Positions 39,376 through 48,476 of a DNA stretch of 64,000 bases are shown in pieces. Numbering within the stretch: the first letter of the stretch is position 1; each line of letters starts with the position of its first letter. The stretch is taken from the NCBI RefSeq assembly GCF_001570805.1, contig NZ_BCSJ01000003.1, forward strand, positions 248,001 through 312,000, read 5' to 3'. Source of the stretch: Brevibacterium epidermidis NBRC 14811 (GTDB lineage: Bacteria > Actinomycetota > Actinomycetes > Actinomycetales > Brevibacteriaceae). The notes below the pieces were generated by a model. It was not told the origin of the DNA. It saw only the letters and a program-made list of their open reading frames with translations, and ran no database searches. The translations under genes were made by a program, and so were the position numbers.

Positions 39376-39483
39376 CCGACCCCCGCCTGCTCTCCGACTG
39401 ATCGGTGCTGGTAGCTTCAATATCGTTTAGATTTGTGTGAGACGTCACAGGCTGTGACGGTGGCGATAAGTGAGGAGACCACA

Positions 39484-41190
39484 ATGACAGTGACCGAGGA
39501 CTTCCGCGCGGCCCGAGACAAGCTGATCGAGCTCCGCAGCGACTATGATGCTGCGCGCGAACAGTTCGAATGGCCGCGTTTCGATCACTTCAACTTCGCC
39601 CTCGACTGGTTCGACAAGATCGCCGAGAACAACGACAAGCCGGCACTGTGGATCGTCGAACAGGATGGTTCCGAGGGCAAGTGGAGCTTCGCGGAGCTCT
39701 CCGCTCGTTCGAATCAGGTGGCGAATCATTTCCGCCGGGCAGGAATCAAGCGCGGCGACCATGTCATGGTCATGCTCAACAACCAGGTCGAGCTGTGGGA
39801 GACGATGCTCGCCGGCATCAAGCTCGGTGCCGTGCTCATGCCCGCCACCACGCAGCTGGGCCCGATCGACCTCACCGACCGTGCCGAGCGCGGTCACGCC
39901 GAGTTCGTCGTCGCCGGCGCCGAGGATGCCGCGAAGTTCGATGATGTCGATGTCGAAGTCGTCCGCATCGTCGTCGGCGGGGAACCCACTCGCCAGCAGG
40001 ACTACAGCTACTCCGACGCCGATGACGAGAGCACCGAATTCGACCCTCAAGGCAGCTCGCGCGCCGATGACCTGATGCTGCTCTACTTCACTTCGGGCAC
40101 CACCTCGAAGGCGAAGATGGTCGCCCACACCCATGTCTCCTATCCCGTCGGTCACCTCTCGACGATGTACTGGATGGGTCTGACACCCGGCGACGTCCAC
40201 CTCAACGTCGCCTCGCCCGGGTGGGCCAAGCACGCCTGGTCGAATATCTTCACCCCGTGGATCGCCGAGGCCTGCGTCTTCCTCTACAACTACTCGCGCT
40301 TCGACGCGAACGCCCTCATGGAGACCATGGACCGGGTGGGAGTGACGAGCTTCTGCGCTCCGCCGACCGTGTGGCGCATGCTCATCCAGGCCGATCTGAA
40401 GCACCTGAAGACTCCTCCGACGAAGGCCCTCGGTGCCGGTGAGCCGCTCAACCCCGAGATCATCGACCGCGTGCACAGCGACTGGGGTGTGCTCATCCGC
40501 GATGGCTTCGGCCAGACCGAGTCGACCCTGCAGATCGGCAACTCGCCCGATCAGGAACTCAAATACGGTTCGATGGGCAAGGCTCTGCCCGGATTCGACG
40601 TCGTGCTCATCGATCCAGCGACCGGTGAGGAAGGCGACGAGGGTGAGATCTGCCTGCGCCTCGATCCCCGTCCCATCGGCCTGACCACCGGATATTGGAG
40701 CAACCCGGAGAAGACCGCAGAAGCCTTCGAAGGCGGCGTCTACCACACGGGAGACGTAGCCTCCCGCGACGAGGACGGCTTCATCACCTATGTCGGCCGC
40801 GCCGACGATGTGTTCAAGGCCAGCGACTACCGACTCTCCCCCTTCGAGCTCGAAAGCGTGCTCATCGAACACGAGGCCGTCGCCGAGGCAGCCGTTGTGC
40901 CCTCGCCGGATCCGGTGCGACTGGCTGTGCCCAAGGCGTATGTCGTCGTGTCGAGCAAATTCGAGGCCGATGCCGAGACTGCGCGTTCGATCCTCGCCTA
41001 CTGCCGGGAGCACCTCGCGCCGTACAAGCGCATCCGTCGTCTCGAGTTCGCCGAGCTGCCGAAGACGATCTCCGGCAAGATCCGTCGCGTCGAGCTGCGA
41101 GCCCGCGAAGACCAGCTGCATCCGTTCAGCGGCGAGCCCGTAGTCGAGGGCAACGAGTACGCGGACACGGACTTCGATCTCAAGAGCTGA
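39484..41190 (+). CDS. AMP-binding acyl-CoA synthetase
   Basis: A 568-residue ATP-dependent acid:CoA ligase. The P-loop-like motif is LYFTSGTTSKAKMVAHTH; further adenylation motifs are DGFGQTEST, YHTGDVASRDEDGF and YVGRADDVFKASDYRLSP. The C-terminal catalytic lysine lies in KTISGKIRRVELR. The sequence is closest in feel to medium-chain/branched-chain acyl-CoA synthetases (MbcS/Acsm-like), but the acid is not known. ATG 39484 has GGAG 7 nt upstream. It sits alone between housekeeping genes and is preceded by a 108-nt spacer. Confidence 0.92.
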   Translation: MTVTEDFRAARDKLIELRSDYDAAREQFEWPRFDHFNFALDWFDKIAENNDKPALWIVEQDGSEGKWSFAELSARSNQVANHFRRAGIKRGDHVMVMLNNQVELWETMLAGIKLGAVLMPATTQLGPIDLTDRAERGHAEFVVAGAEDAAKFDDVDVEVVRIVVGGEPTRQQDYSYSDADDESTEFDPQGSSRADDLMLLYFTSGTTSKAKMVAHTHVSYPVGHLSTMYWMGLTPGDVHLNVASPGWAKHAWSNIFTPWIAEACVFLYNYSRFDANALMETMDRVGVTSFCAPPTVWRMLIQADLKHLKTPPTKALGAGEPLNPEIIDRVHSDWGVLIRDGFGQTESTLQIGNSPDQELKYGSMGKALPGFDVVLIDPATGEEGDEGEICLRLDPRPIGLTTGYWSNPEKTAEAFEGGVYHTGDVASRDEDGFITYVGRADDVFKASDYRLSPFELESVLIEHEAVAEAAVVPSPDPVRLAVPKAYVVVSSKFEADAETARSILAYCREHLAPYKRIRRLEFAELPKTISGKIRRVELRAREDQLHPFSGEPVVEGNEYADTDFDLKS

Positions 41191-41557
41191 GGACATAGCG
41201 ACTCGTTGAAGTGGGAGCGCGCTTTTCGGTCAATACACTGGTCGGAAAGTGAGTTCCCGCTTGAACGGGACGCTGAATGTCGGCGGGATGCGGAAAAGTG
41301 CGCACGGAAGTTGAATGTGAGCAAACACGCACTCGTCATAGTTGATTCTCCGGCGGTGAATTAAAATGCCTGGTGAGATGCCGAATCCGGGGTTACTCTG
41401 AGAACTATTCGGTAACCTGGCGTGTCTGCAGGGTGTCAGGCTCAGCACTTTTTCAACCTCTACTAATGAATGCGTGCGAGACTGATTGGCGTCTTTGACC
41501 TTTTTCGGACCTCGTCGCCACGCATTGCGGCAGGCTGACTGACCTGGAGGACCTTGG
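41191..41557. other. Intergenic region upstream of the PBP gene
   Basis: 367 bp without a supportable gene. It contains a small hairpin TCCCG/CGGGA (41255-41270), perhaps ending the acyl-CoA synthetase transcript, and an isolated -10-like TAAAAT at 41362-41367. No convincing -35 partner or known operator is visible. Confidence 0.5.
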
Positions 41558-43945
41558 GTGGCTAAGGGACAACACACAGCCAAGAACATCGGCAGGAATA
41601 CGAAGAACCTGCTCAACTACCCCAGAGCGGGTGTGAGCGGATGGACTCGTTATCTGCCGAGCATTCGCGTGCTCGTCGTCGGCGGGCTCAGCCTCGTCAT
41701 CGCCCTGTGCGTGGCGTTCGCCATCGGGTATGCCGCTACGGACATTCCCGAGCCGAACCTCGAGGCCACCGGTCAGACCTCGACGATCTACTACAACGAC
41801 GGCAAGACGCCGATCGGTCAGTACAAGGTCGAGGACCGCAAGTCCGTGGAGATCGATGAGATCTCCGAACCCATGCAGAAGGCCGCGATCGCTGCCGAGG
41901 ACACCTCGTTCTACGAGAACCGCGGCATCTCGATCAAGGGTCTCTCCCGCGCCGTCGTCGGTGTGGCCACGAACAAGTACGCGGGTGGCGGTTCGACGAT
42001 CACCCAGCAGTACGTGAAGAACTTCTACCTCACGAACGAGCACTCGCTTGATCGCAAGATCAAGGAGATGTTCATCTCGCTGAAGATCGACCAGCAGCAG
42101 TCGAAGGACGAGATCCTCGCGAACTACCTCAACACCATCTACCTCGGCCGCCGCTCTTATGGCGTCGAAGTGGCTGCACAGAACTACTTCGACAAGCCGG
42201 CCTCGGAACTCGACGTCAGCGAATCTGCTCTGCTGGCTGCAATGATCCAGCGCCCAGGTGCCGCCGACCCCTCGGACAATCCCGAGGCCTATGAAGATCG
42301 CTTCAACTACGTCGTCAAGAATATGGTCGACGAAGGCTTCATCACCGAAGAACAGGCCGCGAAGGTCGAGATGCCCGAGGTGAGGAAGCAGAACAAGGAG
42401 TCCTCACTCTCGGGCCAGAAGGGCTACATGTGGGACTTCGTCCGCCGCGAGGCGCTGCGGAAGCTCGACATCGACGAAGCCCAGCTCGACCGCGGTGGCT
42501 ACAACATCGTCACCACCTTCGACAAGGATCGGATGAAGGCCGCCGAGCAGGCGATCAAGACGCTCCCGCAAGACCAGCCCGAAGGCATGCAGACCGGGCT
42601 CGTCTCGATCAACCCGGATGACGGCGGAATCGAAGCCTTCTACGGCGGCAAGAACTACCTCGATCAGGCGTTCAACGCCTCGACACAGAGCCATGTGCAG
42701 GCCGGTTCGACGTTCAAGCCCTTCGCGCTCATCGCAGGCTTGGAGAACGGCGTGCGACTGACTGACTCGTACCCGGGTGCCAGCCCGACGACGATCAACA
42801 ACAATGGCACGCCATGGCACGTGAAGAACTTCGGCAATACGAGCTACGGTCCCGTAAGTCTGCTCAAGGCGACACAGTCCTCGATCAACACCGCCTACGC
42901 CGCACTCAACGTGCAGGTCGGAACCGACAAGACGATCGACGCCGCCACTCGTGCCGGCGTCAGTCCGAACTGCACTGATAAGGAGAAGAAGGCAGGCAAC
43001 ACCGGCGGGTGCACCATTGACATGGACCCCGCAAACCCGTCCACCGTGCTGGGAGTTCCGAGCGTCAAGCCCCTCGACATGGCCTCGGCCTACGCGACCT
43101 TCGCTGCAAACGGCGTCCACCACGAGACCCACTCGATCAAGACGATCCACCAGGGCGCCGAGGACAAGGAAGTGTACAAGGCAGAGGACAAGGGAAAGCG
43201 CGTCTTCGACAAGGCCGTTGGCGCTGAGACCTCCTATGCTCTGAGCCAGGTCGTCCAAGGCGGTTCGGGCAGCTACGCCCAGAACCTCGGTCGTCCTGCC
43301 GCAGGTAAGACCGGTACGACGAACGGAAACACGGCGGCCTGGTTCTCCGGCTACACCCCGAACCTCGCGACGTCGGTCGTGCTCTACCGTGAGGTCGACG
43401 GCAAGCAGATGTCGATCGGTGCCTACGGCGGACGCGGCGAAGTCACCGGTGGTTCCTTCCCCGTGCAGGTCTGGACGGACTACATGCAGACTGCGCTCCA
43501 GGGCGAGAAGGTCGAACAGTTCCCGGCACGCGGCGAACTGCCCGACAAGCCCAAGCCGAAGAATACGAACCCGGCCCCGGCTCCGAAGCCCGAACCCAAG
43601 GAAGAACCTGAGCCCGAGGCTCCCGCTGACAACAGCGACGGCGACGAGGACAAGGAGACCGAGGCCCCGATCGAAACTCCGAAGGACGAGAAGGACAAGG
43701 ACAAGGACTCGGATTCCAAGGAGGACGGCAAGGAAGAAGGCTCGAAGGACGGGTCCGACGATTCCAAGGACTCCGGCGACGACGGAAAGAAGGAGGATCC
43801 GCCGGAGACCAAGAAGCCAGCGCCGCTGCCCGTAGATCCTCCCGGGAGTAAAGACAACGGCGGTGACGGAAGCGGTTCGAACAATGGCAAGGGCGGAAAT
43901 GGTTCGAGCAGTGACGGTGACGAAGGCAATTCAGACGATGACTGA
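41558..43945 (+). CDS. Class A penicillin-binding protein (transglycosylase/transpeptidase)
   Basis: A 795-residue bifunctional peptidoglycan synthase. There is a short cytoplasmic N-terminus, a membrane anchor (about residues 36-58), then a GT51 domain with the catalytic Glu114 in AAIAAEDTSFYENRG and GGSTITQQYVKN. The transpeptidase domain has active serine Ser384 in STFK, the SxN motif SSINTAY and the KTGTT motif with Lys584. Residues about 655-795 form a disordered Pro/Glu/Lys then Asp/Ser/Gly-rich outside tail without a PASTA domain. GTG 41558 follows CTGGAGGACC, a good ribosome site. It matches the ponA1 position of mycobacteria (Rv0050). Confidence 0.97.
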   Translation: MAKGQHTAKNIGRNTKNLLNYPRAGVSGWTRYLPSIRVLVVGGLSLVIALCVAFAIGYAATDIPEPNLEATGQTSTIYYNDGKTPIGQYKVEDRKSVEIDEISEPMQKAAIAAEDTSFYENRGISIKGLSRAVVGVATNKYAGGGSTITQQYVKNFYLTNEHSLDRKIKEMFISLKIDQQQSKDEILANYLNTIYLGRRSYGVEVAAQNYFDKPASELDVSESALLAAMIQRPGAADPSDNPEAYEDRFNYVVKNMVDEGFITEEQAAKVEMPEVRKQNKESSLSGQKGYMWDFVRREALRKLDIDEAQLDRGGYNIVTTFDKDRMKAAEQAIKTLPQDQPEGMQTGLVSINPDDGGIEAFYGGKNYLDQAFNASTQSHVQAGSTFKPFALIAGLENGVRLTDSYPGASPTTINNNGTPWHVKNFGNTSYGPVSLLKATQSSINTAYAALNVQVGTDKTIDAATRAGVSPNCTDKEKKAGNTGGCTIDMDPANPSTVLGVPSVKPLDMASAYATFAANGVHHETHSIKTIHQGAEDKEVYKAEDKGKRVFDKAVGAETSYALSQVVQGGSGSYAQNLGRPAAGKTGTTNGNTAAWFSGYTPNLATSVVLYREVDGKQMSIGAYGGRGEVTGGSFPVQVWTDYMQTALQGEKVEQFPARGELPDKPKPKNTNPAPAPKPEPKEEPEPEAPADNSDGDEDKETEAPIETPKDEKDKDKDSDSKEDGKEEGSKDGSDDSKDSGDDGKKEDPPETKKPAPLPVDPPGSKDNGGDGSGSNNGKGGNGSSSDGDEGNSDDD

Positions 43946-43971
43946 CCGCCGCTGACCGGTAACCTCTAGCC

Positions 43972-45336
43972 ATGCCTTCGAAGCCCAGTACCCGGATCGC
44001 CGAGCCTCTGCTCGGCGGTCCGGTCGGCATTCACCTCGGTGTTGCCGGTCGCCGGTTCCGCAGCACCCAGGCCTATGTCTTGGCCGCAGTCCTCGGCGTC
44101 ACCACCTTCCTCGCCCTCGCCCTGCAGGGACCGTGCCTGAACTCGGGATACAAGGAGCCGGCCGCCTCGGCGAGGATGTGCTCAGGTCCGCTGTCCACGG
44201 CCTTCGTCGGTGACGTCAACCCCGAGGTCCTCGGCCGAGCCCACGGCGGTACGGCCGCATTGGCACCGCTCGAAGGGCGACTCGTCGACCTGCTCCACCT
44301 CTTCGTGGGCGACGTCTCCCTGTTCATGATCGTCGTCCTCCTGCTCAACACGGCAGGCATCGCCGCCCTCGGTGCGGGACTGCTCGTCCTCGCTCGCGAA
44401 CGGGCCTGGCTGATCGCGGTCTTCGCCTCCCCAGCCATCCTCTTCACCCTCGGTTCCACGCTCGACCCCGTTGCGCTCGCCCTGAGCATCTGGGCGATGA
44501 TCCTCTTCGTCGGCTCCCCACCTGTGCGTGCGAGCGGCTGGTTGGCCGGAGTGCTGCTGGGAATTGCGACCTTCATCAATCCGCTCGCCCTTCTCGTCCT
44601 CCTCGCCCTCACCCTGGCCGGACCACACCCGGCCGGCAGACTGCGGCCGCGAGATCCACGGATGATGCTCGCCGCGGCCACGGTCACCTCGGCGCTGCTC
44701 CTCGTCCTCGACCTCACCGCGATCGACCGGATCGTCCACTGGTACTCCGACGCCGTCGACGGCGGCTCCTTCGCCTCGATCCTCGTCATGGCCGAACTCG
44801 GCGACGGTGCGCTGTGGGCCCCGCTGTGGATCATCGCCAGCGGCGGAGTCGTCATCGCGGTCGCCGTCGCCTTGTACATGGTGCGACGCACCGGCCTCGA
44901 CCCGGCCGTGTCCGCGTGCCTGCTCATCGGCGGCTGTCTGCTGTTGGCACCGGGCTTCATGCCCTGGGACAGCCTGTGGCTGCTGCCCTTCGTCGCCCTG
45001 TCCATCCGTCGGTGGTGGGTCCTCATCGTGTGGACACTCGCCGAGGCGGTCTTCGCCGTGGGTATCCGCCTCGGCGATGTCACCGGCTTCGAAGCGGATA
45101 AGGGACTCGACCCTGCCTTCGTGGCGCTCTTCGCCCTGCTGCGACTCCTCGCCCTCGTCCTCGTCGTCATCATGGCCGGGGAGAACCTCTACCGGCGACG
45201 GATCCGCGGTGGCATGGCCACGGCAGGGCTGCCTCGGCGAGGGGAAGAACCGGTCGCTCAAGCCGGGCAGGGCCCGGCGGGCGAGGTAAGCAAGCCCACG
45301 AACGCGGACATGACAGCGCACGGGAGCGTCGACTAG
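43972..45336 (+). CDS. Polytopic membrane protein, GT87/GT-C glycosyltransferase-like (Rv0051-like)
   Basis: The 454-residue product has about 10-11 membrane segments. A long loop after the first segment (PCLNSGYKEPAASARMCSGPL...) contains Cys and acidic residues on the outside, a layout seen in GT-C enzymes that use polyprenyl-phosphate sugars. The assignment comes mainly from position: in mycobacteria the Rv0051 membrane protein lies between ponA1 and rpsF. The ATG at 43972 is 26 nt past the PBP stop. No catalytic residue can be named with confidence. Confidence 0.7.
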   Translation: MPSKPSTRIAEPLLGGPVGIHLGVAGRRFRSTQAYVLAAVLGVTTFLALALQGPCLNSGYKEPAASARMCSGPLSTAFVGDVNPEVLGRAHGGTAALAPLEGRLVDLLHLFVGDVSLFMIVVLLLNTAGIAALGAGLLVLARERAWLIAVFASPAILFTLGSTLDPVALALSIWAMILFVGSPPVRASGWLAGVLLGIATFINPLALLVLLALTLAGPHPAGRLRPRDPRMMLAAATVTSALLLVLDLTAIDRIVHWYSDAVDGGSFASILVMAELGDGALWAPLWIIASGGVVIAVAVALYMVRRTGLDPAVSACLLIGGCLLLAPGFMPWDSLWLLPFVALSIRRWWVLIVWTLAEAVFAVGIRLGDVTGFEADKGLDPAFVALFALLRLLALVLVVIMAGENLYRRRIRGGMATAGLPRRGEEPVAQAGQGPAGEVSKPTNADMTAHGSVD

Positions 45337-45396
45337 ACTAGTGAGGTCTGTTCCCATTTCGTGACCATCACGGATTCGGGACGGACATGCATATAC

Positions 45397-45439
45397 CCTC
45401 CTGCCATGGACCGACCATGGCCGCAAAGACCAGAGGAGG
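45397..45439 (+). promoter_or_regulatory. rpsF leader hairpin sequestering the ribosome site (S6:S18-type candidate)
   Basis: CCTCCT (45397-45402) can pair with AGGAGG (45434-45439), the rpsF ribosome site. Inside, GCCATGG (45403-45409) pairs with CCATGGC (45415-45421) around ACCGA, and an unpaired CCGCAAAGACC stretch follows. A leader stem with a conserved CCG in a bulge near the ribosome site is the known target of the S6:S18 complex in several phyla. Confidence 0.5.
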
Positions 45440-45449
45440 TGGGTGACAT

Positions 45450-45740
45450 ATGCGTAAGTACGAGCTCATGCTCATTCTTGATAACGACCTCGAAGAGCGG
45501 ACGCTGGCTGACACCGTGAACAACCTGATCAAGGTTGTCCCGGCTGAGAACGGCACCGTCGACAACGTGGACATCTGGGGACGTCGTCGCTTCGCGTACG
45601 AGATCCAGAAGAAGTCTGAAGGCTACTACGTCGTGGTTGATTTCCACGCCGAGCCTGCAACGACCAAGGAACTCGACCGTCAGCTCGGACTCAACGAGTC
45701 CGTTCTGCGTACGAAGATCCTCCGCCCGGACGCCAAGTAA
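45450..45740 (+). CDS. rpsF: 30S ribosomal protein S6
   Basis: A 96-residue protein starting [19 protein letters not shown] and containing [20 protein letters not shown], the canonical S6 strands. S6 binds 16S rRNA with S18, encoded three genes on in the same run. AGAGGAGG lies upstream of ATG 45450 and may be folded into a leader stem. The operon is rpsF-ssb-rpsR-rplI. Confidence 0.99.
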   Translation: MRKYELMLILDNDLEERTLADTVNNLIKVVPAENGTVDNVDIWGRRRFAYEIQKKSEGYYVVVDFHAEPATTKELDRQLGLNESVLRTKILRPDAK

Positions 45741-45774
45741 GGCATCTTAAGCTACCTCGCTTCAAGGAGATTCA

Positions 45775-46401
45775 ATGGCAGGCGAAACAGTCATCACGGT
45801 CGTCGGGAACCTCACCAGCGATCCCGAACTGCGCTTCACACCTAACGGTGCGGCAGTCGCTAACTTCACCGTGGCCTCGACGCCGCGTATCTTCGACCGT
45901 CAGGCCAACGAGTTCAAGGACGGGGAGACCCTGTTCCTGCGCTGCTCGGTATGGCGTGAAATGGGAGAGAACGTCGCCGAATCTCTGCAGCGCGGTACGC
46001 GGGTCATCGTTCAGGGCCGACTGAAGTCCCGGTCCTTCGAAACCAAGGAAGGCGAGAAGCGCACGGTCATGGAGCTGGACGTCGACGAAGTCGGCCCCAG
46101 CCTGCGACGCGCCACCGCCCAGGTGACGAAGAACAACCCCAGCGGCGGAGGAAACTTCGGCGGTGGCGGCGGCTTCGGTGGAGGCCAGGGCGGAGGCGGC
46201 CAGCAGGGCGGCTTCGGCAACCAGCAGTCCTCCGGCTGGGGCAACAACCCTCAGCAGGGCGGCCAGCAGGGTGGACAGCGCCAGGGCGGTTACAGCCAGG
46301 GCGGCAACAACGCACCCGCCAATGACCCGTGGGCATCATCGAACCCGCAGAGCGGCAACGGCGGCTGGGGCAACCCCGGCGCCGATGAACCACCGTTCTG
46401 A
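45775..46401 (+). CDS. ssb: Single-stranded DNA-binding protein
   Basis: A 208-residue SSB: OB fold in residues 1-110 ([46 protein letters not shown]), then a Gly/Gln/Asn-rich flexible tail, and the acidic tip DEPPF that recruits partner proteins. It coats single strands at forks and gaps. It begins 34 nt after rpsF with AAGGAG close to ATG 45775, and is followed by rpsR. Confidence 0.98.
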   Translation: MAGETVITVVGNLTSDPELRFTPNGAAVANFTVASTPRIFDRQANEFKDGETLFLRCSVWREMGENVAESLQRGTRVIVQGRLKSRSFETKEGEKRTVMELDVDEVGPSLRRATAQVTKNNPSGGGNFGGGGGFGGGQGGGGQQGGFGNQQSSGWGNNPQQGGQQGGQRQGGYSQGGNNAPANDPWASSNPQSGNGGWGNPGADEPPF

Positions 46402-46447
46402 TCCACGTCTGAAGACATTTCGAGACACTCGTCAACAGGAGATACTC

Positions 46448-46687
46448 ATGGCAAAGCCAGAGATCCGGAAGCCTATCAAGAAGAAGGCTAATCCGCTCAA
46501 GAAGGGCGAAGCGGCGAACATCCACTACAAGGACACCGCTACGCTCCGTAAGTTCATTTCCGACCGCGGCAAGATCCGTGCACGTCGCGTCACCGGTGTG
46601 ACCGTGCAGGAACAGCGCGTCATCGCAAAGGCCGTCAAGAACGCCCGCGAGATGGCACTTCTGCCCTACTCGAGCTCAGCTCGCTGA
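46448..46687 (+). CDS. rpsR: 30S ribosomal protein S18
   Basis: From ATG 46448 the product is 79 residues, starting [19 protein letters not shown] and including [25 protein letters not shown], the S18 signature. CAGGAGATACTC precedes the start. The much longer in-frame opening from 46163 runs through ssb and is not real. S18 pairs with S6 on the 30S platform. There is no CXXC zinc motif, so this is a cysteine-free form. Confidence 0.98.
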   Translation: MAKPEIRKPIKKKANPLKKGEAANIHYKDTATLRKFISDRGKIRARRVTGVTVQEQRVIAKAVKNAREMALLPYSSSAR

Positions 46688-46703
46688 TCGGAGGGAAAGA
46701 ATA

Positions 46704-47162
46704 ATGCCTAACCGCAAAGTGATTCTGAACCAGGAAGTCGACGGCCTCGGTGCCGCCGGCGATGTCGTCGAGGTTCGTGCCGGATACGCACGTAACCTGC
46801 TTCTGCCTCGTGGCTGGGCTTCGGCCTGGACCGCCGGCGCTGAGAAGCACATCGAGACTCTGCGCAAGGCCCGTCAGGCCAAGCAGATCGCCGATCACGA
46901 CGAAGCCATCAAGGTCAAGGGCGAACTCGAGTCGACCACGGCTCGCATCGACATGAAGGCCGGCAAGAACGGTCGCCTCTTCGGCGCCGTCACCCCTGCC
47001 CTCGTGGCCGAGGCCCTGCAGACCGCAACCGGACGCGACTTCGATCGCCGTCAGGTTGCACTGACCGGTCACGTCAAGACCCCCGGCAGCTACAACGCTG
47101 TCGTGCGCGTCGGCGACGAGATCACCGCGAAGATCAAGTTCGAGGTCATCGGCAAGGCCTGA
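46704..47162 (+). CDS. rplI: 50S ribosomal protein L9
   Basis: A 152-residue L9: N-terminal RNA-binding domain with VDGLGAAGDVVEVRAGYARN and LLPRGWA, the long connecting helix (residues about 50-78), and a C-terminal domain containing RLFGAVTPALVAEAL. GGAGGG lies shortly before ATG 46704. It is the last gene of the ribosomal/ssb run and is followed by a strong terminator. Confidence 0.99.
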   Translation: MPNRKVILNQEVDGLGAAGDVVEVRAGYARNLLLPRGWASAWTAGAEKHIETLRKARQAKQIADHDEAIKVKGELESTTARIDMKAGKNGRLFGAVTPALVAEALQTATGRDFDRRQVALTGHVKTPGSYNAVVRVGDEITAKIKFEVIGKA

Positions 47163-47223
47163 TCGAGGCCTGCGTCCGAATGATTCGGACGTGGTGAGGG
47201 TCTGAACGGCCCCACCGCACCAC

Positions 47224-47266
47224 CGCCGAGGCGGCACCTGAGGTCAGGTGCCGCCTCGGCGTTTTT
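47224..47266 (+). terminator. Intrinsic terminator after rplI
   Basis: A 16-bp perfect stem (47224-47239 with 47246-47261) has a 6-nt loop and is followed by TTTTT. The remaining part of the spacer, to 47475, shows only a 13-bp direct repeat GCAGCGGACGGTG (about 47315-47345) and no gene. Confidence 0.96.
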
Positions 47267-47475
47267 CGTGGGGTGGGCTGGGCTGTGCGCGCAGTCGATG
47301 GCGCCCGTCTGCAGCGGACGGTGCCGGCAGCGGACGGTGAAGCATCCCTACGCGTTCCCGACACGTCGTTGTGATGCTCTCAAATCACCGCGGGGGCGGT
47401 ACTACCTCTCGTTGCAACGGTGGGGTGTGCCGGTAATGGTGAGGGATGCTCAGGAATCCGGGCGATTCGGACCAG

Positions 47476-48123
47476 TCAGCTGTCGCCTGGGTAGGTGAGG
47501 ACACCGGCCGAACTGTCGGATTTGGGGGCTCGTTCGGTGCCGAGGCGGGCTCCGTCGCTCAGTTTCGCCGCATCGACATGCCCTTTGCCGAGGATGTGTG
47601 CGACGGGGAGGTCGCGGGCGAGCAGCTGATCGGCGATGATCCTGCGATGGCAGCGCCACCACACGGCCTCCGAACACATGAGCACACAACGCGTGCCTTC
47701 GCTCCAGCCGACGAGGGTCTCGAGGTCGGTTCGGAACTCCTCGGAGAGGCAGTGGTCGGCGTAGTTGTGGAAGCTTCTGTTCTGCCACCAGGCGTTGGTC
47801 TCGAAGGGCACCGAGCGACTGACTGGTCGACGACCAGTCAGACCCTGGAGATGGCGCAGCTCGATGCCCACCCCCGCGAGGTCGGCCTCAAGGGTGTCGG
47901 CGTTGAACTGGGGATTCCTATTCGAACCCGGGAGTCTGCGGACGTCGACGACGACCTCGGTGCCGGTGTTCGTGAGGAGATCGATGAACTCGTCGAGTTC
48001 ACGATTCGAATGCCCGACCGTCAGCAGGCGCGGCGGGTTCTTCGCGTCTGCCGATTCAGTGTCGGTCCAGGCATTCGAAGCAGTGTCCGTCTTCCGTGTC
48101 GACGAAGCGGTCTGCCCCGTCAT
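47476..48123 (-). CDS. DUF488 family protein
   Basis: The 215-residue product has the DUF488 start TVGHSNRELDEFIDLL, VVVDVRRLPGSNRNPQF, and the late motif CVLMCSEAVWWRCHRRIIAD with its CxE and CHR residues. The family is widespread and of unknown function; the Cys/Glu/His motif suggests a hydrolase- or metal-type site but this is inference. N-terminal residues 1-30 are polar and probably disordered. ATG 48123 overlaps the stop of the TUDOR-like gene (ATGA), so the two are co-expressed. Confidence 0.88.
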   Translation of the reverse strand: MTGQTASSTRKTDTASNAWTDTESADAKNPPRLLTVGHSNRELDEFIDLLTNTGTEVVVDVRRLPGSNRNPQFNADTLEADLAGVGIELRHLQGLTGRRPVSRSVPFETNAWWQNRSFHNYADHCLSEEFRTDLETLVGWSEGTRCVLMCSEAVWWRCHRRIIADQLLARDLPVAHILGKGHVDAAKLSDGARLGTERAPKSDSSAGVLTYPGDS

Positions 48124-48338
48124 TCGTCGTTGACGAGGTGGAGGGCGTTGCCTTTGTGAGCGGCGATGTGATCGGTCTTGTCGCTCTTGATCTCGTACTG
48201 CGGTTCATCGGTCGATGCGCGGCGGTTGTGGCCCTTGTAGTCGAAGTCTGAGGTGTGGACGTCGGTGATCGTCCCGGACACCTCTCCAGCTTCTGAGTTC
48301 CACGCCACATGATCGCCGACGGAGAATTCGGTTCCCAT
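48120..48338 (-). CDS. Small hypervirulence-associated TUDOR-domain (DUF2945-like) protein
   Basis: From ATG 48338, with AAGGAGG 5 nt upstream, the product has 72 residues: FSVGDHVAWNSEAGEVSGTI, then HTSDFDYKGHNRRAS and YEIKSDKTDHIAAHKGNALH. This is the small SH3/TUDOR-like fold found in fungal HVA proteins and many bacterial homologues, of unknown role. The frame extends upstream to 48380 without support. It is translationally coupled to the DUF488 gene. Confidence 0.88.
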   Translation of the reverse strand: MGTEFSVGDHVAWNSEAGEVSGTITDVHTSDFDYKGHNRRASTDEPQYEIKSDKTDHIAAHKGNALHLVNDE

Positions 48339-48404
48339 GGTGCCTCCTTGCTGCTGAAGGTAGCTGTCGACTCCATCCAAACACGAGTGGACGTGGAGGG
48401 GAAT

Positions 48405-48435
48405 CCGGTGCAGAACCGGGAGAGCTCTGCACCGG
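48405..48435 (-). terminator. Hairpin between the ArgE-like gene and the TUDOR gene
   Basis: CCGGTGCAGA (48405-48414) and TCTGCACCGG (48426-48435) form a perfect 10-bp stem with an 11-nt loop, 41 nt past the ArgE-like stop. No U-run. Confidence 0.55.
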
Positions 48436-48476
48436 GTTCCGAACAGGTCGGAGTCACGGAGTAGGCGGAGACTGTC

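Noticed and set aside
39445..41196. A 583-codon minus-strand frame opposite the acyl-CoA synthetase
   Set aside because: Antisense shadow of a clear enzyme gene with full catalytic motifs on the plus strand.
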